DNA from: Hymenobacter sp.
GTDB taxonomy: Bacteria > Bacteroidota > Bacteroidia > Cytophagales > Hymenobacteraceae
NCBI GenBank assembly: GCA_025353745.1
Contig: JANXOE010000143.1
Coordinates: forward strand, 1-36,491
Length of the DNA stretch: 36,491 nt
Reading direction: 5' to 3'
This document shows, one piece after another, positions 23,180-31,498 of the stretch (position 1 is its first letter; the number at the start of each line of letters is the position of its first letter). The notes under the pieces were generated by a model, which saw only the letters and a list, made by a program, of their open reading frames with translations, ran no database searches and had not been told where the DNA came from. The translations under genes were made by a program, and so were the position numbers.

Positions 23180-24586
23180 TCACGAAAGCGGCCCAAACGG
23201 CCACTCCAGCCACACCTGGGTGCCTTGGCCTGGCGCGCTGTCGATGCGCACGGCCCCGCCGTGCAACGCCATAATCCGGGCCGCCAGGGGCAGGCCAATG
23301 CCGTGGCCCGGCACCGCCCGGGCCCCCGCCCCCCGGAAAAACGGCCGGAACACCTGCTGCAAATCGGCGGGCGCCAGGCCGGGGCCCTCGTCGGCCACCA
23401 GCAGCGCCAGGCGGGCCCCCGTCCGCGCCAGCGTGGCCGTGACGCTCCCGCCCGTGCCCGCCGAAAACTTGCAGGCGTTGTCGAGCACGTTCAGCACGGC
23501 CGCCAGCAGCAGGGCCTCGTTGCCCCGCACCGCGAACGCGCCGGCCTCGTCGGCGTCGCCGAAGACCAAATCGATCCGGCGGGTGGGGTAGCGGCGCCCG
23601 ATTTGCTCGTGGGCGAGCAGCAGCAGCTCGTCGAGCCGCACCGCCGCCATCGGCACCTGCGAGGGGTCGTCGGAGGCGCGGGCAATTTGCAGCAGGCCGC
23701 TGGTGAGCTCGCTGAGCTGCCGCGCCGAATCGAGGGTGCGCTGCAGCACGCTCCGGTACGCGGCCGGGGGCCGCTCGGCTTGCAGCAGCGCCACTTCCAG
23801 CTCGCCGATGAGGGCCGTGAGGGGCGTGCGCAGCTCGTGCGAGGCATCGCGCACGAACGTGCGCTGCCCGGCAAACGCCGCCTGAAGGCGGTCGAGCAGG
23901 CGGTTGAAGCGCTGGGCCAGGCGGCCCACTTCGTCGGGCGTGCCGTCGGCCTGGGTCAGGCGCTGGCCCAGATCGGTGGCCGTGATGCCGTCCACTTCCT
24001 GCACCATGCGCCGCAGCGGGCGCAGGGCCTGGCCCGCAAAAAACCAGCAGCCCGCGCCCAGCGCCACTGCCGCCGCCAGCAGGCCCACGGTCAGCAGCTG
24101 CCGCAATTCGCTCAGCTGCTGGCGGCTGTCTTCGTCCAGCGACGAGGCCACCACCACCAGGGCCCCCAGGCGGGCGTCGCGGTAGAGCAGGCCCACGGTT
24201 TCGTGGTAGTTGGTTTCGGGTTCGAGCACGGCGCGGCCGGCGCGGCGCACCTCGGCCAGCCACGCGGTGGGCACCGGCCGGTCACCGGCCTGCCCTTCCC
24301 GAAACACCAGCCGGTCGGACGCGTCGTACACCCGGCCTTCCTCGGCGGGCAAGGTGCGGTAGAGCTGCCGCAGGTAGCGCCGGTACAGGGCCTGCTGGCC
24401 CGCGCCGGCGCGGTACTGGCCGTCGGTATAGGCGTGCCCCACCACCAGCGTGCGCCGAAACAGGTTTTGGGTGAACAGCGTGCGGCGCGATTGCTGGGTG
24501 GCGAAGTAAATCACCAGTGCAAACAGCAGCAGCGTCGCGGCCAGAATGGACCCGAACTGAAGCGCCAGGCGCAGGCGGATGGACAT
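23180..24586 (-). CDS. membrane sensor histidine kinase
   Basis: A 468-residue HisKA-type sensor kinase. Order: TM1 (about residues 8-29), periplasmic sensor loop of about 130 residues, TM2 (about 163-184), HAMP (about 185-240), dimerisation and phospho-acceptor box FVRDASHELRTPL with His250, then the ATPase domain with N-box VLNVLDNACKFS (near 365-375), G1 ADEGPGLAP (398-406) and G2 GHGIGLPLA (427-435). The signal is unknown; the periplasmic loop has no recognised domain. Start chosen at the ATG at 24586 (MSIRLRLAL), 7 bases after the response regulator stop; the track start at 24700 overlaps the regulator. The two genes are certainly co-transcribed. Confidence 0.93.
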   Translation of the reverse strand: MSIRLRLALQFGSILAATLLLFALVIYFATQQSRRTLFTQNLFRRTLVVGHAYTDGQYRAGAGQQALYRRYLRQLYRTLPAEEGRVYDASDRLVFREGQAGDRPVPTAWLAEVRRAGRAVLEPETNYHETVGLLYRDARLGALVVVASSLDEDSRQQLSELRQLLTVGLLAAAVALGAGCWFFAGQALRPLRRMVQEVDGITATDLGQRLTQADGTPDEVGRLAQRFNRLLDRLQAAFAGQRTFVRDASHELRTPLTALIGELEVALLQAERPPAAYRSVLQRTLDSARQLSELTSGLLQIARASDDPSQVPMAAVRLDELLLLAHEQIGRRYPTRRIDLVFGDADEAGAFAVRGNEALLLAAVLNVLDNACKFSAGTGGSVTATLARTGARLALLVADEGPGLAPADLQQVFRPFFRGAGARAVPGHGIGLPLAARIMALHGGAVRIDSAPGQGTQVWLEWPFGPLS

Positions 24587-24593
24587 GGCTACC

Positions 24594-25274
24594 TCAGTTT
24601 TCAATTTTGAGCACGTAGCCCATGCCCACCAGCGTGTGGATGAGCCGGGGCTCGAAGCCTTTGTCGACTTTCTTGCGCAGGAAATTGATGTACACGTCAA
24701 TCACGTTCGAGCCCGTGTCAAAATCGAGGCCCCAGACGTACTCCAGCAAATCGGCCCGCGACACCACCCGGCCCTGGTTGCGCAGCAGGTACTCCAGCAG
24801 CGAAAACTCGCGGGCCGTGAGCTGCACTGCCTGGCCGGCGCGCTCCACGCGCTTGGCGGCGGGGTCGAGGGTGAGGTCGGCCAGGCGCAGGGGCGCGGCC
24901 GGCGCGGGGGCCTCGGCACGGCGGCGCACCAGGGCCCGCAGCCGCGCCAGCAGCTCTTCGAACGCAAACGGCTTCACCAGGTAGTCGTCGGCCCCGGCGT
25001 CGAGGCCCCGGATCTTGTCGTCCGTTTCGCCCAGGGCCGTGAGCATGAGGATGGGCACGCCGGGGTCGCGGGCGCGCACCTGGCGGCACACTTCCAGCCC
25101 GCTCAGGCCGGGCAGCAGCTGGTCCAGAATCAGGCAGTCGTAGGGGGCCGACTGGGCGCGGTGCAGGCCCAGCAGGCCGTCGGCGGCCAGGTCCACGGCG
25201 TAGCCCTGCTCGCCCAGGCCCCGGAGCAGAAACGCCGCTACGGCCGGCTCGTCTTCAACCAACAGGATTCTCAT
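24594..25274 (-). CDS. OmpR-family response regulator
   Basis: A 226-residue DNA-binding response regulator. The receiver domain has the acidic pair in LLVEDE, phospho-acceptor Asp51 (ILDQLLPGLSG), Thr79 (MLTA) and Lys101 (LVKPF). A linker leads to a winged-helix domain with TAREFSLLEYLLRNQGRVVSR, LLEYVWGLDFDTGSNVIDVYINFLRKKVD and HTLVGMGYVLK, the QseB/PmrA/CusR-like branch of the OmpR family. That branch binds direct repeats at 11-bp spacing, as found before sulP. Start chosen at the ATG at 25274 (MRILLVEDE); the track starts three codons earlier with TTG. A minus-strand box TTACTTTG at 25281-25288 is a possible -7 element and would leave almost no leader. Confidence 0.95.
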   Translation of the reverse strand: MRILLVEDEPAVAAFLLRGLGEQGYAVDLAADGLLGLHRAQSAPYDCLILDQLLPGLSGLEVCRQVRARDPGVPILMLTALGETDDKIRGLDAGADDYLVKPFAFEELLARLRALVRRRAEAPAPAAPLRLADLTLDPAAKRVERAGQAVQLTAREFSLLEYLLRNQGRVVSRADLLEYVWGLDFDTGSNVIDVYINFLRKKVDKGFEPRLIHTLVGMGYVLKIEN

Positions 25275-25322
25275 GGGCCGCAAAGTAACGCCCGTGCCCG
25301 CCCATTAACCCGGCCCCGGCCC

Positions 25323-25330
25323 TATCTTTG
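25323..25330 (+). promoter_or_regulatory. -7 box driving the SAM riboswitch transcript
   Basis: TATCTTTG is an exact match to TAnnTTTG. It lies 28-35 bases before the 5' side of riboswitch stem P1, so transcription would begin near 25337 and include the whole aptamer. No clear -33 TTG. Confidence 0.65.
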
Positions 25331-25357
25331 CCCCGGCAATTCCGCGGTTTCAACGAA

Positions 25358-25457
25358 TTGTTTTTATACAGAGGCGCCGAGAGACAGGCTCGACGACGCG
25401 CCGGCAACCCCCAGCTTCCCGCTGGAACGGTGCCAACTCCTGGCCATATAAAAACAA
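25358..25457 (+). promoter_or_regulatory. SAM-I riboswitch (S-box leader)
   Basis: The conserved aptamer pieces occur in order: AGAGGCGCCGAGAGACAGGC, then GCGCCGGCAACC (the invariant GGCAACC element), the P3 hairpin CCAGC-TTCCC-GCTGG, then GGTGCCAACTCCTG before P1 closes. P1 is a perfect 11-bp helix: TTGTTTTTATA (25358-25368) with TATAAAAACAA (25447-25457). The element binds S-adenosylmethionine and normally lowers expression of methionine biosynthesis or uptake genes when SAM is plentiful. The next gene on this strand is the APC permease at 25689. Confidence 0.93.
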
Positions 25458-25688
25458 GCTGCCGTGACGTACCGCCCCGCTTTGTGCCCTCCCCCGTTGC
25501 CCGCCGGCGCGCCCAGTTGCGCCGCTGCCCGTTGTTGGGGCTGTTGACGCTGGCCCCGGCCGGGGCCGGGTGCTGAAAAACGCATAATCAATTTTTTACG
25601 GGTTGCAGCGCGCAGGACCGGGGCCCCGGGGCCGGTTCCGCTCGTTGCGCAATCATCGGTCGGGCGTGCGCCCGGCCCCCAAGTTTTC
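25458..25688 (+). other. long GC-rich leader between SAM riboswitch and permease
   Basis: 231 bases with no convincing gene. A perfect 16-base palindrome GGCCCCGGCCGGGGCC at 25552-25567, followed about 24 bases later by ATTTTTT, could be part of an expression platform, but the T run is not adjacent to the stem. A further GGGGCCCCGGGGCCGG lies near 25620-25635. The leader is unusually long for a riboswitch; a lost short gene or a Rho-dependent mechanism are alternatives. Confidence 0.45.
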
Positions 25689-27152
25689 ATGCTGAAAAAA
25701 TCATTGGCCCTGCTGCAGCGCGAAGCGGCCGAAACCGGGGGCAACACCCTCAAGCGCACCCTCAACGGCGTCAGCCTCGTCGCGTTGGGCATTGGCGTAA
25801 TCATCGGAGCGGGCTTGTTTTCGCTCACCGGCCTCGCGGCGGCCAACCACGCGGGGCCCGCCGTCACGCTCTCCTTCGTGGTGGCGGCCGTGGGCTGCGC
25901 TTTCTCGGCGCTGTGCTACGCCGAATTCGCGGCCCTGGTGCCGGTGGCGGGCTCGGCCTATACCTACTCCTACGCCACCATGGGCGAGCTGTTTGCCTGG
26001 ATCATCGGCTGGGACCTGGTGCTCGAGTACTCGGTGGGGGCCGCCACGGTGGCCATCAGCTGGTCGCAGTACCTGGTGAAGTTCCTGGGCAAGTACGGCC
26101 TGCACCTGCCGGCCCGGCTGGTGATGTCGCCCTTCGAGCACGCCACCCTGGCCGACGGCACGGTGGTGACGGGCTACGCGAACGTGCCGGGCATGCTCAT
26201 TGTGCTGGCCATCACGGCGGTTATCGTGCGCGGCACCTCCGGCTCGGCCTGGTTCAACGCCCTGGTGGTGGCCCTGAAGGTGGCCGTGGTGCTGGTGTTC
26301 ATCGCCCTGGGCTGGCGCTACATCGACCCCGCCAACTACCAGCCCTACATCCCGGCCAACACCGGCACGTTCGGCGAGTTCGGGCTGAGCGGCATTTTGC
26401 GCGGGGCCGGCGTCGTGTTTTTTGTGTTCATCGGCTTTGACATCGTGGCCACGATGGCCCAGGAAACCAAAAACCCGCAGCGCAACATGCCCATCGGCAT
26501 CATCGGCTCGCTCGTCGTCTGCACCGTGCTGTTCGTGCTCTTCGGCCACGTCCTCACCGGGTTGGCCAACTACAAAGAGTTTAAGGACAGCGCCGCGCCG
26601 GTGGCCATCGCCATCGAAAAAACGCCCTACGCCTGGCTGAGCACGGCCATCATCGGGGCCATCCTCATCGGTTATACGTCGGTGATTCTGGTCGATTTGC
26701 TGGGGCAGAGCCGCGTGTTTTTCTCGATGGCGAAGGACGGGCTGCTGCCGCCGGTGTTCGCCCGCATCCACCCGCGCTTCCGCACGCCGCTGCAATCCAA
26801 CCTGTTGTTGGGGGCCTTCATCAGCGTGTTTGCGGGCTTCGTGCCCATCAGCGTGGTGGGGGAGATGACGAGCATCGGCACGCTGTTGGCCTTCGTGCTG
26901 GTGTGCGCCGGCATCCTCATCCTGCGCAAAACCGACCCCGACGCGCCCCGCAGCTTCCGCACGCCGTGGGTGCCGGTGGTGCCCATCCTGGGCATCGCCA
27001 CCTGCCTGCTGATGATGGTGAGCCTGCCCGGGGCCACCTGGGTGCGCCTCTTCGTGTGGCTGGCGCTGGGCCTGGCCATCTATTACGGGTACGGCCGGAA
27101 AAACAGCAAGCTGCGCCAGGCCCGCGACGCCGGGGCCCGCGAAGGCCAGTAG
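25689..27152 (+). CDS. APC-superfamily amino acid permease, SAM-riboswitch controlled
   Basis: A 487-residue inner-membrane amino acid transporter. It has the APC/CAT signature in TM1 (LGIGVIIGAGLFSLTG), GSAYTYSYATMGELFAWIIGWDLVLEY in TM3, FFVFIGFDIVATMAQETKNPQRNMP after TM6, and about 12 hydrophobic segments. The closest group is the cationic amino acid transporter (YfnA-like) branch. Because the transcript begins with a SAM-I riboswitch, methionine or a precursor is the likely substrate; that is inferred from regulation and not from binding-site residues. The ATG at 25689 is the first in frame after stop codons. A strong terminator follows. Confidence 0.92.
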   Translation: MLKKSLALLQREAAETGGNTLKRTLNGVSLVALGIGVIIGAGLFSLTGLAAANHAGPAVTLSFVVAAVGCAFSALCYAEFAALVPVAGSAYTYSYATMGELFAWIIGWDLVLEYSVGAATVAISWSQYLVKFLGKYGLHLPARLVMSPFEHATLADGTVVTGYANVPGMLIVLAITAVIVRGTSGSAWFNALVVALKVAVVLVFIALGWRYIDPANYQPYIPANTGTFGEFGLSGILRGAGVVFFVFIGFDIVATMAQETKNPQRNMPIGIIGSLVVCTVLFVLFGHVLTGLANYKEFKDSAAPVAIAIEKTPYAWLSTAIIGAILIGYTSVILVDLLGQSRVFFSMAKDGLLPPVFARIHPRFRTPLQSNLLLGAFISVFAGFVPISVVGEMTSIGTLLAFVLVCAGILILRKTDPDAPRSFRTPWVPVVPILGIATCLLMMVSLPGATWVRLFVWLALGLAIYYGYGRKNSKLRQARDAGAREGQ

Positions 27153-27181
27153 CCGAGGGCCCCGGGCCCGGGCCAAAAAAT

Positions 27182-27225
27182 AAACGACAAGCGGCGGCCG
27201 AAATTCGGCCGTCGCTTGTCGTTTT
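27182..27225. terminator. bidirectional terminator after the permease
   Basis: A 21-bp near-perfect stem, AAACGACAAGCGGCGGCCGAA with TTCGGCCGTCGCTTGTCGTTTT, containing one G-U pair. A-rich DNA precedes it and a T run ends it. It lies between the convergent permease and YsnF-type genes. Confidence 0.88.
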
Positions 27226-27246
27226 GGGTGGAGCAGGGCGGGCGGT

Positions 27247-28140
27247 TTAGCGGTCTTTGCGCGTGGCGGCGTCGTCCGGGCCCTGGCCGGTGTCGGTCCG
27301 GGCGGTGCCCAGGTTTTCAACTTCCACGTCGGTTTTGCGCACGGTGTCGCGCACGGTTTCCACGCGCTCCGTGGTGTTTTTGTCGATGCTGACCTCGCCC
27401 ACCACGCGGGCTTCCTTGCCCACCACGGCGCGCTCGGCCGATTCGGTCACGCTGATTTCGCCTTCCTTGAAGGCCGCGAAATCGGCTTCCGTGGCGGGGC
27501 GGTTCACGTCGGTGCGGTTCACGTTCACGTGCTCCTCGCGCAGGCGCACGCTCTCCTCCACTGGCCGCTCGATGATGCGGGTGCGGATGCGGGCCCCGCC
27601 GGTTTGCTCGACGCGCTTGCCCACTTGCAGGTTTTCTTCGATGATGTTCAGCTTCTGGGCCCCTTCGGTGCCCGCGGTGTAGCCCTCGCGGGCCCCGGTC
27701 ATGCCGTAGCCCTGGGCGGCCTGCTCGCTCACGTCGATGGCCCCGTACTGGTCGAGGATGTCGCGTGCGCGCCCGGCCTCGTCGGCCGAGGCGGCGTGCA
27801 CCGTTACCACCGAGCTGCCGCCCCGGGCCACCTGGGTGTAGGCGCGGGCGTCGTCGTTGTCGCTGCCGCCGAACAGGCTGCTGAAAAAGTTGCCGATGCC
27901 GTCCTCGGCCCGGCCGGCGGCGCGGGCAGTAGCATCCACGGCCCCTTCCGCGGCCGTGCCGCTGGTGTTCTGGTAGTCCGACGGGTCGTTGTTGCGGCCG
28001 GCGCTGCCGGCCACCGCGCCGCCCTGCGGCTGGGCGGCCACGTCCACGTTGTCGCGCACGAAGCCGGCGCTGGTCAGTTGCTGAACGGCCTGCTGTGCTT
28101 CCGAAGCACTATTGAACAGGCCCACTACGGTTTGTGCCAT
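27247..28140 (-). CDS. YsnF/AvaK (DUF2382) stress protein with general-stress N-terminal domain
   Basis: A 297-residue cytoplasmic protein in two parts. Residues 1-135 start with MAQTVVGLFNSASEAQQAVQQLTSAGF, the ferredoxin-like opening of the YflT/GSP17M general stress domain, interrupted by a Gly/Asn/Asp-rich linker (about 40-95). Residues 160-285 are a DUF2382 (YsnF/AvaK) domain rich in Glu, Arg and Val repeats (IIEENLQVGKRVEQTGG; RLREEHVNVNRTDVNRP). The domain pairing is common in desiccation- and radiation-tolerant bacteria; molecular function is unknown. The gene is followed upstream by a second, stand-alone DUF2382 gene on the same strand, so the two probably form an operon. Confidence 0.88.
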   Translation of the reverse strand: MAQTVVGLFNSASEAQQAVQQLTSAGFVRDNVDVAAQPQGGAVAGSAGRNNDPSDYQNTSGTAAEGAVDATARAAGRAEDGIGNFFSSLFGGSDNDDARAYTQVARGGSSVVTVHAASADEAGRARDILDQYGAIDVSEQAAQGYGMTGAREGYTAGTEGAQKLNIIEENLQVGKRVEQTGGARIRTRIIERPVEESVRLREEHVNVNRTDVNRPATEADFAAFKEGEISVTESAERAVVGKEARVVGEVSIDKNTTERVETVRDTVRKTDVEVENLGTARTDTGQGPDDAATRKDR

Positions 28141-28198
28141 AAGCGTTGCTGAAAGTGAGGGTGGGAAATGGAGGGGGAAACGTAGAAAAGGAAAAAAA

Positions 28199-28621
28199 TC
28201 AGGGTTGGGCGGGCGGCGTGGGCGGTGTTTCCACCCGCTCGTAGTGCACTTCTTCGCGGCGCAGCTCCACGGTTTGCGGGGTGCTGGCGTGCAGCACCTG
28301 CTTGTGGATGCGCAGCTCTTCCACCAGCAGCAGGCGCTTGGTGACGACCAGCTCCTCGCGCAGCACGGGCACGATCATCACCTCGCCCTCGTAGCGCACG
28401 GCCGGGGCCTCGTCCACGTAGCGGTTCACGGCGATTCGCTGCACCTGCACCTGCTCTTCGCGCAGGGGCACGTCCACGGTTTGGGTGTCCACGTGGACGT
28501 GCTTGCGCACCACCACGCGGCCGGTTTCCACTAGCTGTTTTTCGATGTGCACAAATTCCTCGATCACCGGCACCACCAGCGGGGCAGAATCGGGCGGCAG
28601 CTGGGAATCAGTAGGTTGCAT
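28199..28621 (-). CDS. stand-alone DUF2382 (YsnF/AvaK) protein
   Basis: A 140-residue protein with no signal peptide and a single DUF2382 domain (VIEEFVHIEKQLVETGRVVVRKHVHVDTQTVDVPLREEQVQVQRIAVNR). A second half-repeat follows (VMIVPVLREELVVTKRLLLVEELRIHKQ). Beta-rich with alternating charged residues, probably a stress-related scaffold or chaperone-like protein; function unknown. It lies 58 bases upstream of the longer DUF2382 gene and is transcribed in the same direction. The divergent region before it is AT-rich, with a possible -7 box. Confidence 0.85.
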   Translation of the reverse strand: MQPTDSQLPPDSAPLVVPVIEEFVHIEKQLVETGRVVVRKHVHVDTQTVDVPLREEQVQVQRIAVNRYVDEAPAVRYEGEVMIVPVLREELVVTKRLLLVEELRIHKQVLHASTPQTVELRREEVHYERVETPPTPPAQP

Positions 28622-28918
28622 GGGGGGTATTACGCGGCGCTTCCGGTAGGGTTTGGAGGCGCTGATAAAAGCCCGAATTATGTTGCAAATATCTATTATT
28701 CACAATGTTGGCCCGGGGTTGCCGAGCCGAAAACTACGGTCCAGCCGCTGGTTTTGCAGCGCTTGCGTTTCAACTGCTTGGGGCGGCCCCGGCGCAGCTT
28801 TCCGCCCGCGCCGGGGCCCCCGGCCGGGCCGCGGGGCCGACCTTTTCCCCTGTTATCTTTGTTGATTGCGCCGCTGCCCGTTCAATCGGCGGCCCCCGTT
28901 TAATCAGCGAAAAACCCC
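28622..28918. other. divergent promoter region between DUF2382 genes and topB
   Basis: No gene is visible. It holds an AT-rich patch (about 28670-28710) containing the minus-strand box GATATTTG (28685-28692), one mismatch from TAnnTTTG, and the plus-strand box at 28854. Overlapping ORF 28705-29352 is a shadow of the topoisomerase frame. Confidence 0.5.
28854..28861 (+). promoter_or_regulatory. -7 box of the topB promoter
   Basis: TATCTTTG, an exact TAnnTTTG match, 58 bases before the GTG start at 28919. The DNA at the -33 position is GC-rich and shows no TTG. Confidence 0.55.
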
Positions 28919-31498
28919 GTGATTGTTTGCATTGCCGAAAAGCCCAGCGTCGCCCGCGAAATTGCCAACGTGCTGGGGGCCACCCGCCGCATGGACGGCT
29001 ACCTCGAAGGCAACGGCTACCAGGTGACCTGGACCTTCGGCCACTTCTGCCAGCTGAAGGAGCCCGACGACTACGACCCGGCCTGGAAGCGCTGGAGCCT
29101 GCACAGCCTGCCGATGGTACCGGACGCGTTCGGCATCAAGCTCATGCGCCGCGACGAAGGCGTGGTGAAGCAGTTCCACACCATCAAAAAGCTGGTCGAC
29201 GGCGCCACCGAAGTCATCAACTGCGGCGACGCCGGGCAGGAAGGGGAGGTGATCCAGCGCTGGGTGCTGATGGAAGCCCAGTGCCGCAAGCCCGTGAAGC
29301 GGCTCTGGATTTCGTCGCTCACGGAGGAAGCCATTCGCCAGGGATTCAATAACTTGCGCGACGGCAAGGAGTTCGATAAGCTCTACCAGGCCGGCAAGAG
29401 CCGGGCGGTGGGCGACTGGTTGCTGGGCCTGAACGCCACGCGCCTTTTCACCCTCAAGTACACCACCTACCAGGACAAGCAGCTGCTGAGCATCGGGCGC
29501 GTGCAAACGCCCACGCTGGCCCTGCTGGTGGCCCGGCACCACGAAATCCAGAACTTCCGCCCCGCGCCCTACTGGGTGCTGCGGACCGAGTACCGGGGCA
29601 CGATGTTCGCCCACATCGCCCCGCCCAAACAGGCCAAAGCGGCCGACGACGCCCCCGACGAGCAGGAGCGCCTGCGGGCCCTGGGCTACTTCGTGACCGA
29701 AGCCGAAGCCCAGGCCGCTTTGGAGGCGGTGCGCCCCGCGCCGCTCCTCATCACCGACGTGGAGATTAAGAAAGGGCGCGAGTCGCCGCCGCGCCTCTTC
29801 GATCTGACGTCGCTGCAAGTGCAGTGCAACAACCAGCTGGGCCTGTCGGCCGAAGACACGCTGAAGCTGGTGCAGGGCCTCTACGAGAAAAAGGCGGTGA
29901 GCTACCCGCGCGTGGACACCACGTTTCTGCCCGACGACCAGTACCCGAAAATCCCCGGTATTCTGCGCGGCATCGGCTACGAGGGCCTGACGGGGCCCCT
30001 GCTGGCGGGCAAGATTCCGAAGACCGGCAAGGTGTTCAACAACAACAAGGTAACCGACCACCACGCCATCATTCCGACCGGGGCGGCGGGCCCCGGCGGC
30101 GGCCTGGAAGGCAGCGTGTACGACATCATCGCCCGGCGCTTCATCGCCGCTTTTTACCCCGACTGCGAGGTGAGCAACACCACCGTGCTGGCCGAGGCCG
30201 CCGAGCAGCCGTTCCGGGTGCGCGGCCGGCAGATTCTCAGCCCCGGCTGGCGCGTGGTGTACGGCGATCCGGCCCAGCAGGCGGCCCCCAAGCCCGCGCC
30301 CGCCGCCGGCGAAAAGCCCGGGGCCCCCGCCCCCGAGGAAGACGACGTGGTGAGCACCGTGCTGCCGGCCTTCATCAAAGGCGAAAACGGGCCCCACGCG
30401 CCGCGCCTCGACAGCAAAACCACCCAGCCGCCCAAAGACTACACCGAAGCCAGCCTGCTGCGCGGCATGGAAACCGCCGGCCGCAACATCGACGACGAGG
30501 AGCTGCGCCTGGCGATGAAGGAAAACGGCATTGGCCGCCCCAGCACCCGCGCCGCCATCATCGAAACGCTGTTCAAGCGCAACTACATCCGGCGCGAAAA
30601 AAAGCGCCTCCTGCCCACGCCCACGGGCATCGAGCTGATCGGCCTGATCCGCAACCCCACCCTGAAATCGGCGGAGCTGACCGGGCAATGGGAGCACAAG
30701 CTGCGCCAGATCGAGCGCGGCGAGCTCACGAGCGAGCAGTTTTTGGGCGAGCTCACCGGCTTGGTGCGCGAGATGGTGCAGGAAGTGAAAACCGACGCCT
30801 CGGGCCGCGCCGTGACGAGCGGCAGCGCCGAGACGGCCCCGGCGCCGCGCCCGGGCGGGGGCCCGGCCCAGCCGGCCGCCGGCGGCGCAGCGGCGAAAGG
30901 CAAAGGCCAGCCGCCGCCCACGGGCGGCCCCCCCGAAAAAGGCCTGGGGCCCTGCCCGGCCTGCCAAATCGGCCAGGTGCTGCGCGGCAAAACGGCCTTC
31001 GGCTGCGCCCGCTTCCGCGAAGGGTGCCAGTTTCGGCTGCCGGTGGACATGCAGGGCAAGAAGTTCAGCGACCCGCAGATCCGGGCCCTGCTGGCCAAGG
31101 GCCGCACGCCGCTGATGAAGGGCTTCGTGGGGCCCGACGGCCAGAAATTCGACGCCGCCCTGGGCCTCGACGCCCAGCACCGGCCCGTGCTGCTGCCCGC
31201 CGCCGAAAGCAAGCCCGCCACCCCCACCGACCCCGGCCAGATTCCGTGCCCGGTGTGCCGGCTCGGCACCATGCTGCGCGGCAGCAGCGCCTACGGCTGC
31301 TCGCGCTTTCGCGAAGACTGCCAGTTCCGCGTGCCCTTCGCCTGGGGCGGCAAGGCCCTCACCGAAACGCAGCTCAAGCAGCTGCTGCGCCGCGGCGAAA
31401 CGGGCGTCATCAAGGGCTTCGTGTCGGCCAAAACCGGCAAGAAGTACGACGCCGCCCTGAAAATCGACGAAGGGCGCGTGGTTCCGGTCTTCAACTAA
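28919..31498 (+). CDS. topB: DNA topoisomerase III (type IA)
   Basis: An 859-residue type IA topoisomerase that cuts and passes one DNA strand. The toprim domain begins IVCIAEKPSVAREIA with Glu7; the second toprim motif reads GDAGQEGE, so Asp104 is present but the second Asp of the usual DxDxE is Gly106. The active-site tyrosine is Tyr329 in SYPRVDTTFLP, and SIGRVQTPTLALLVARHHEI is typical of the family. After about residue 640 a Pro/Gly-rich linker leads to two Cys-rich repeats (CPACQIG...GCARFREGC and CPVCRLG...GCSRFREDC), with two further topoisomerase C-terminal repeats. The GTG start at 28919 puts the conserved toprim Glu at residue 7, as in E. coli TopB. It has its own promoter box. Confidence 0.93.
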   Translation: MIVCIAEKPSVAREIANVLGATRRMDGYLEGNGYQVTWTFGHFCQLKEPDDYDPAWKRWSLHSLPMVPDAFGIKLMRRDEGVVKQFHTIKKLVDGATEVINCGDAGQEGEVIQRWVLMEAQCRKPVKRLWISSLTEEAIRQGFNNLRDGKEFDKLYQAGKSRAVGDWLLGLNATRLFTLKYTTYQDKQLLSIGRVQTPTLALLVARHHEIQNFRPAPYWVLRTEYRGTMFAHIAPPKQAKAADDAPDEQERLRALGYFVTEAEAQAALEAVRPAPLLITDVEIKKGRESPPRLFDLTSLQVQCNNQLGLSAEDTLKLVQGLYEKKAVSYPRVDTTFLPDDQYPKIPGILRGIGYEGLTGPLLAGKIPKTGKVFNNNKVTDHHAIIPTGAAGPGGGLEGSVYDIIARRFIAAFYPDCEVSNTTVLAEAAEQPFRVRGRQILSPGWRVVYGDPAQQAAPKPAPAAGEKPGAPAPEEDDVVSTVLPAFIKGENGPHAPRLDSKTTQPPKDYTEASLLRGMETAGRNIDDEELRLAMKENGIGRPSTRAAIIETLFKRNYIRREKKRLLPTPTGIELIGLIRNPTLKSAELTGQWEHKLRQIERGELTSEQFLGELTGLVREMVQEVKTDASGRAVTSGSAETAPAPRPGGGPAQPAAGGAAAKGKGQPPPTGGPPEKGLGPCPACQIGQVLRGKTAFGCARFREGCQFRLPVDMQGKKFSDPQIRALLAKGRTPLMKGFVGPDGQKFDAALGLDAQHRPVLLPAAESKPATPTDPGQIPCPVCRLGTMLRGSSAYGCSRFREDCQFRVPFAWGGKALTETQLKQLLRRGETGVIKGFVSAKTGKKYDAALKIDEGRVVPVFN

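Noticed and set aside
25552-25567. palindrome GGCCCCGGCCGGGGCC as a terminator
   Set aside because: No T run directly follows the stem, and similar GC words are common across the window.
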